From Paulownia fortunei (Eukaryota > Streptophyta > Magnoliopsida > Lamiales > Paulowniaceae), in assembly GCA_019321725.1 (NCBI GenBank), contig CM033115.1, positions 8,380,673 to 8,444,672 of the forward strand: a stretch of 64,000 nucleotides of DNA, read 5' to 3'. The notes below the pieces were generated by a model that saw only the letters and a list, made by a program, of their open reading frames with translations, did no database searches and was not told the DNA's origin. Positions 59,716-64,000 of the stretch are shown here, piece after piece (position 1 is the stretch's first letter; every line of letters starts with the position of its first letter). The translations under genes were made by a program, and so were the position numbers.

Positions 59716-59855
59716 GTGGGTGTTTGGGTTTTTTGGAGATATTTGTAGGAAAGAAAAGCTTTTATTTACTGAAGATAGTGAGTGGAAGTTTATTGAGAGA
59801 ATAGTTCTCTTATTTACTTGCTTGATCGATGATCCAAAGGTATAAAGGACTGGTT

Positions 59856-59864
59856 TATTTATAG
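59856..59864 (-). promoter_or_regulatory. TATA box of the pararetrovirus transcript promoter
   Basis: The minus strand reads CTATAAATA at 59864-59856. About 80 bases upstream (59938-59950) lies tgactgacgcgtc with TGACG motifs, an as-1-like arrangement common in caulimovirid promoters. Downstream, at 59794-59789, is AATAAA, as expected where the terminal repeat of the viral RNA contains the poly(A) signal. Promoter position after the last reading frame fits the circular viral map. Confidence 0.65.
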
Positions 59865-60239
59865 GTGAGGGTCATATACATGAGTCCTGAACTCCAAACC
59901 TATGTAATAGGCTGATGCTGACATAAAGAAAAATCAAGACGCGTCAGTCAAAAGTAACCAATACTAGTACAATTATTGCTCTTTCTTTTTCTAAAGTTAT
60001 TGACATATGGCCTAAGGACCACACCTTTACAGACGCCTGACCTGAGGGTCACTTTCCTATAATACAAATTCTTTACTTTAATAAAGTGAAGTTATTCTCT
60101 GATAGATGTTATCGACACAGCTGTTCTTTGCTGATGTTATGGCTTGCATCACTACATCCGTTCCTTCCATATGATGATGACATGTTGGTGTTATGTTGAT
60201 GACATGTTGCTGATGTTATACTATCGTTAGGCTTATGTT

Positions 60240-61910
60240 AGTTTGTTGATGTCACTCTATCCATTCACTACGCTTTGCTGCTGAACTCTGATATTATGTT
60301 GATGGTTTAAGTCGTCCATCTTGTTGTCAATTATTATATTGTCAAGGTTTCTTTTTTCTAGGGTTAATTCATGAAAGGATTCTAGTTGTATTGAAAAAAT
60401 TTCCCAGAGTCTGAGTTTCTTTTTATCGAGCCTTGCAATTCTAGGTCCTTCATATTCTACCCAGACTTTGAGCTTATTTTCGACATAGATGACTTGGTAG
60501 TCATCCATATCCCAAAGGAAGTATCCTGTAATGTTTCATTTCTCCAATCATTCCACCTGGTTTTAGGTGCTTTTGTATGCCTCTATGTGTCGAACTATTC
60601 TTTAAAAAGTTTGTTTATTATCTAAGTTGGATGATTAACATCGTTTGGTCTCCATTTTCTTGCCCAGATAATATGTTTAGCAGGGATGACACCATTTTCT
60701 CATCCTAGAGGTATCAACAGTATCTCGAGTTCAATTAATGCATTATCTTCCAAAGAACCTGCAATTAGAGATTCTATGGAGAATTATTTTTTCTAAGAGA
60801 CCATAGTTTATCAATTTTTAAGGGTTGATTCTTATGTCCCCATAGATAAATTCTTCAAACATATTCATCCTAATATTTGTTTTGTGAACCACAAAAGACT
60901 CAACAGTTGTTTCTCCTTCTTTAATAAGTTCTTGTAGTGTTGTTGCCTATAGGCTTGGGATCCTTTTTTGATATGCTGCAATTTCTCTTCCTAAGTTTTC
61001 CAGCATTTTTGCCTCTTTGTAGAAATTTTCTTCCATCTTTGTCTAGATCATGTATCTAATTTTATCTGGCAATATGTTTAGGAAAAGTTGTGGGTAGAAG
61101 AAGGGCCTAGCTTGTAAGTATTGTTGTTCCGTATTTCTAAGCACTCTTACTCTTCCTTCTTTTCTTTGAAGTTGATTTCCTTCTTCAAGTTGTTCGTCTT
61201 TCTCCTCAAGTTCTCTGATTCTTTTATTCAGTTTCCTGAACATGTTTTCCATGGATTCACAGTGCCTGCAGAAAAAGAAGTCATGTGTGATATCCTTTGC
61301 TAAGGCCTGTTGGTATTCCATCCCTTCTCCAGTTGGTTGTTGTTCTATCTACTGGACTTATTTACTTTTTTTTCTTTTTCTTTTTGAATGTTTTCTTTTA
61401 TTGGAGGCTTAATATATATATATATATATATATTTGTTTTTCCAAATATATTTGCTACCTCCTCTATTAACTCTTGAATATTATCAAAGATTTTGATCTC
61501 TGATTTGTTGTAACCTCTTATCGAAGATTTGACCTTCGATCTTGTTTAGAACATTCCCTGTTGTTTCTCTCGTATAATGAGAAAGTATTGTTTTGGCACT
61601 TTACCAAACTAGTAGGCCAAGGCATTCAGGATTCTAAAAAAATGAGTCTTGTTATTTGTTGTTCCTGCTTTGAACAGGTTGTTTAGGGCATGTTGAACCA
61701 TAGGTTCAAGAATCCTATTAAATTGGTTTATAGAGAACCATTTAGAGTCTTTAGAATATTTGTTTAGCATTATTGGTCCAAACAATATTCTGGAGCCAAT
61801 TTGTTTTTCTTCTTCATCTGTTCTTGTGACTTGCTTAGAACAACATATTAGTTTGTCGAGAAAGAAAATTGAAAATAACATTCTTTTCTCCCTTGATATG
61901 TTCAAATGTT
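60240..61910 (-). pseudogene. Pararetrovirus region after RNase H: broken frames with coiled coil
   Basis: In viral direction this follows RNase H. The first part (61905-61609) is a frame of 98 codons with no domain I recognise. At 61321-61043 a frame holds a clear heptad pattern (MENMFRKLNKRIRELEEKDE), suggesting a coiled coil, preceded by a Cys/His pair (FFCRHCES). A further frame at 60508-60257 (VIYVENKLKVWVEYEGP) closes the region before the promoter. A TA dinucleotide repeat lies at about 61408-61432. In caulimovirids this position may hold the end of the polyprotein or a separate late gene; I cannot decide which. Confidence 0.6.
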
Positions 61911-61913
61911 ATT

Positions 61914-62470
61914 TCATACCCATTTCACTATATAGATAAATCTTAACCATCTACGGACACTAGTTTTTCTTTCACCATTATACTTATAAAGTCTTACAAA
62001 AGCCTCACAGTCCGTTCTTACTGTAAATGGTTTTCTTAGATAGATTTTGAATTTTTCTAGAGCATAAATTATTCCTTCAATTTTGCATTCTATTGAAGTT
62101 ATAGTTTTATTTTTAAAGATTCCACTAGCGTATCTTGAATTTTTTTCTTCATTTTTGGGAGAGCATTTTTTTGGTTTTACTAACAATTATCTTATATTTA
62201 GATTCTAATGGTAATTTTAAATTAGGAAGATTTTTAACTTGTTCTTTTATTTTTCTTACCAGCTCGATGTTTGATTTGTTGAAGTACTTTTGCCCTCTTT
62301 TTCTTGTTTTCTGGCAAAGTGGTCCTACAAGTCTTCCAAGATATTTTATATACATTCTAGCAATATTCAACAATCCTAAGAATTGTTGGAGTTGTTTTGT
62401 TTCTTCCAATTGTTTTGGAAATTATAAAATCTTTATTACAAATGTGGTTGTAATTTTATAGTTCCTTTGC
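61914..62470 (-). pseudogene. Pararetrovirus RT thumb and RNase H (broken)
   Basis: On the minus strand the thumb/connection begins KQLQQFLGLLNIARMYIKYL (near 62400-62340). RNase H follows: the first Asp region near 62200 is blurred by a frame change, then SRYASGIFKNK, SIECKIEGIIYALEKFKIYL with Glu, FTVRTDCEAFVRLY with Asp, and a final RRWLRFI. The RYASG and RTDCEAF phrases are typical of caulimovirid, not gypsy, RNase H. At least one frameshift separates the two halves. Confidence 0.85.
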
Positions 62471-63080
62471 CTATGGCATGTCCAAGGAATTCTATATATT
62501 CTTTAAATAATTCCATTTTCTTTTTAGAAATGACTATCCATGTTCAATGAACCTTTTAAAAACTGTTTCAAGGTGATAAAAATGTTCATCTTTGCTATTG
62601 CTAAAAACTAGGATATCATCTATGTAAATAAGATAATATTCTAAGTATTTGAATATATTATCCATCTTTTTCTAAAATATTGCAGGGGCATTTTTAAGAC
62701 GAAATGGCATGACTAACCATTCACAATGTCCTCTTTTAGGGCCTGTAAAGGTAGTCCATGGTATTGATTCTTCAGCCATTCTTACCTATCAGTATCTTGA
62801 CTTACAGTCGAATTTAGTTAAGATTTTTTTATTTTGGATTTTATCTATTAAAATATCTTTATTTGGAAAACTATATTCCATTTTTCTAGTAATGTTGTTT
62901 AACATTTTGTAATTTATGACCATTCTCGCTTTTCCTCTTTTTTCTTTTGAATGGTTTCTAACCATAAAGGCTGCACTTTTGTGAGGACAATAACTATTTC
63001 TTATTATTTTCAAGTTCTTTCATTCTTTACTTTGTTCTTCAAATTCTTTCTTGTCTTGTGGACTATATTTATATCTTTTC
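62471..63080 (-). pseudogene. Pararetrovirus reverse transcriptase (broken)
   Basis: On the minus strand: YSPQDKKEFEEQ with a stop near 63020, then IIRNSYCPHKSAAFMVRNHS, KRGKARMVINYKMLN, FPNKDILIDKI and ILTKFDCKSRY ending in a stop at 62789. After frame changes come GHCEWLVMPFRLKNAPAIFQ and the catalytic YIDDILVFS (YIDD codons 62615-62626). The order and wording are those of the Caulimoviridae polymerase. The palm Asp residues are present, but stops and frame changes break the gene. Confidence 0.88.
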
Positions 63081-63168
63081 CTATTATTTCTAATTCAGTA
63101 TTTATTATTTCTAGTTTACAAACTATTTTGTTTCTTTCCTAATGTTTAGTTGGATCTTCTCCTATTAT

Positions 63169-63678
63169 TTAGGTTTTTTCTACTAAGTGAATTAGCTTTT
63201 CAAGTTTTGTTTTATTATAAGCTGGTGGTTCTGTGTTAAAGACTTGTTGTTTAATATATTGTTCAAATATATTATATTCTTCTATTTCAAAATTTGTTTC
63301 TTCTTCTTCTTGGGTTAAGAAGTTATGTGTTGGTTTTTTAAAAGGGGGGTTTCCACCATGCTTACATAGCACAAACTTTGATTTATCAGTGGGGACAACT
63401 GAAAATTTTCTATTTATTTTTTTCCAATGGTCATACTTCCATTTTCGGCTGTTATAAAGTTTAATCGTAAGATGTACCCATGTTTGAGGTAATATGTATT
63501 TACTACTTTTTTCGCCATTATTAGTTTTAAACTCTATAGTAGCACTTTCTACATAGTGGTGGTATTCAGTAAAGTTACCATCAACTAGTGTGGCTATTAT
63601 TTTGAACCAAAACTGTTGTTCTATATTACTATAATCTATTTCAAACAAAGTATTAGCAAGATCTTGAAAATGTATCAT
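63169..63678 (-). pseudogene. Pararetrovirus frame upstream of RT, unassigned
   Basis: An open frame of 169 codons on the minus strand, between a basic region and RT. It is hydrophilic and includes TLFEIDYSNIEQQFWFKIIA, a middle with KWKYDHWKKINRKF, a Cys-Lys-His-Gly-Gly segment and an acidic run (QEEEETNFEIEE). The aspartic protease would be expected near here, but I see no D-T/S-G motif. It may be polyprotein between capsid and protease/RT. It ends with TAG about 90 bases before the first RT phrase. Confidence 0.5.
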
Positions 63679-63679
63679 A

Positions 63680-64000
63680 AAACTAAAACAGATGTAACAC
63701 TTATATGGGTTATGGGGTACTCAGCCTTTATTCAGTTTATGATCTATTCCTAGAAGTTTAAGAAGATAATGTTTACCTCTAATTTCTCATTGCCTCTGTC
63801 TTTTCTTTGGTTGAAGGATGCCATCTTGATCTTTCTCTTTTGGTTCACTCGTACTCTCCTTGAAAATGGCCTTTCTTTCTCCAGAAGGCTTAAAATAGGC
63901 TTCTTTCGGTCTTTTACCAGTTTGAGTCTTTCAAGTGCTTATTTCTTTGAAGATATAAGAGGTTTAGGTAGGGAAAAATTATCTAATTAAACTTTAATGT
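63680..64000 (-). pseudogene. Pararetrovirus basic region, cut by window edge
   Basis: On the minus strand broken frames rich in Lys/Arg (KTGKRPKEAYFKPSGERKAI, KKRQRQ) lead to a Cys-x-x-Cys pair near 63680-63690 (YKCYIC). In caulimovirids a basic stretch followed by a CCHC finger marks the capsid C-terminus; only the first two Cys are visible here, so the assignment is tentative. Confidence 0.4.

Larger units (their letters stand above)
59716..64000 (-). mobile_element. Endogenous pararetrovirus (Caulimoviridae) fragment
   Basis: A minus-strand viral segment that continues beyond the right edge. In viral direction it carries a basic region, an unassigned frame, RT, RNase H, more broken frames with a coiled coil, and a promoter/leader region. 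There is no integrase and no LTR, which separates it from the retrotransposons around it; plant pararetroviruses do not need integration and enter chromosomes by chance recombination. All frames are interrupted, so it is an old, inactive copy. The left junction is with Athila4 near 59715. I did not assign a genus. Confidence 0.87.

Noticed and set aside
62135..62461. 108-codon plus-strand frame rich in hydrophobic residues
   Set aside because: Antisense of pararetrovirus RNase H; hydrophobicity reflects T-rich complement of A-rich coding sequence.

Overview
The window is AT-rich nuclear DNA of a flowering plant, probably a eudicot; I cannot name the species. It is almost entirely nested and broken retrotransposons. 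Evidence for this is repeated LTRs with TG...CA ends, primer-binding sites for initiator-Met tRNA (TGGTATCAGAGCC) and for the Athila-type tRNA (TTTTTGGCGCCGTTGCC), gag/pol domains in many short broken frames, and 5-bp target duplications. I found no intact host gene, rRNA or tRNA gene, or CRISPR array. The two non-retrotransposon items are an intronless cytokinin-activating LOG-like pseudogene carried inside an Athila-like element, and an integrated fragment of a plant pararetrovirus (Caulimoviridae) at the right edge.

Layout. 1-10153: Ty3/gypsy chromovirus of Del/Tekay type ('Tekay1', + strand, LTRs about 2.9 kb, 5' LTR cut by the window edge), inserted into the 5' LTR of an Athila-like element ('Athila1', 10154-23546). 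That 5' LTR also carries a solo LTR of a third family ('LTR-K', 10349-12647, TSD ttaca). Athila1 keeps gag and protease but has lost the rest of pol. Its 3' LTR is split by a structurally complete but dead gypsy element ('gypsy2', 15463-22293, TSD taggt). Athila1 itself lies inside an LTR-K LTR (remainder 23547-24455). 24456-30692: a second LTR-K LTR, a gypsy integrase fragment, a truncated Athila copy ('Athila2'), then a second diverged copy of LTR-K end plus integrase.

30971-36660: a minus-strand Tekay relative ('Tekay2') whose pol has been replaced by a Tekay1-type LTR fragment. Its 5' LTR is followed by an inverted copy of part of the same LTR (36684-37000). 37001-40375: Ty1/copia RT-RNase H and 3' LTR. 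40376-41874: minus-strand gypsy gag, primer site and short LTR. 42174-51995: minus-strand Athila-like element ('Athila3') with gag, RT, RNase H and integrase, no visible protease, an unassigned ORF, and the LOG pseudogene in the position where env-like regions lie. 51996-56650: copia element with 3' LTR. 56700-57802: two more copia fragments in opposite orientations. 57803-59715: LTR and a little internal sequence of another Athila-like element ('Athila4').

59716-64000 (minus strand): endogenous pararetrovirus with RT (YIDD), RNase H, further broken reading frames, and a promoter-like region with TATA box, TGACG motifs and AATAAA. The viral segment continues beyond the right edge. Every coding region carries stops, frameshifts or catalytic substitutions, so I see no element able to move by itself. 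Where LTR ends were not fixed by TG/CA, primer site, polypurine tract or target duplication, boundaries are approximate.
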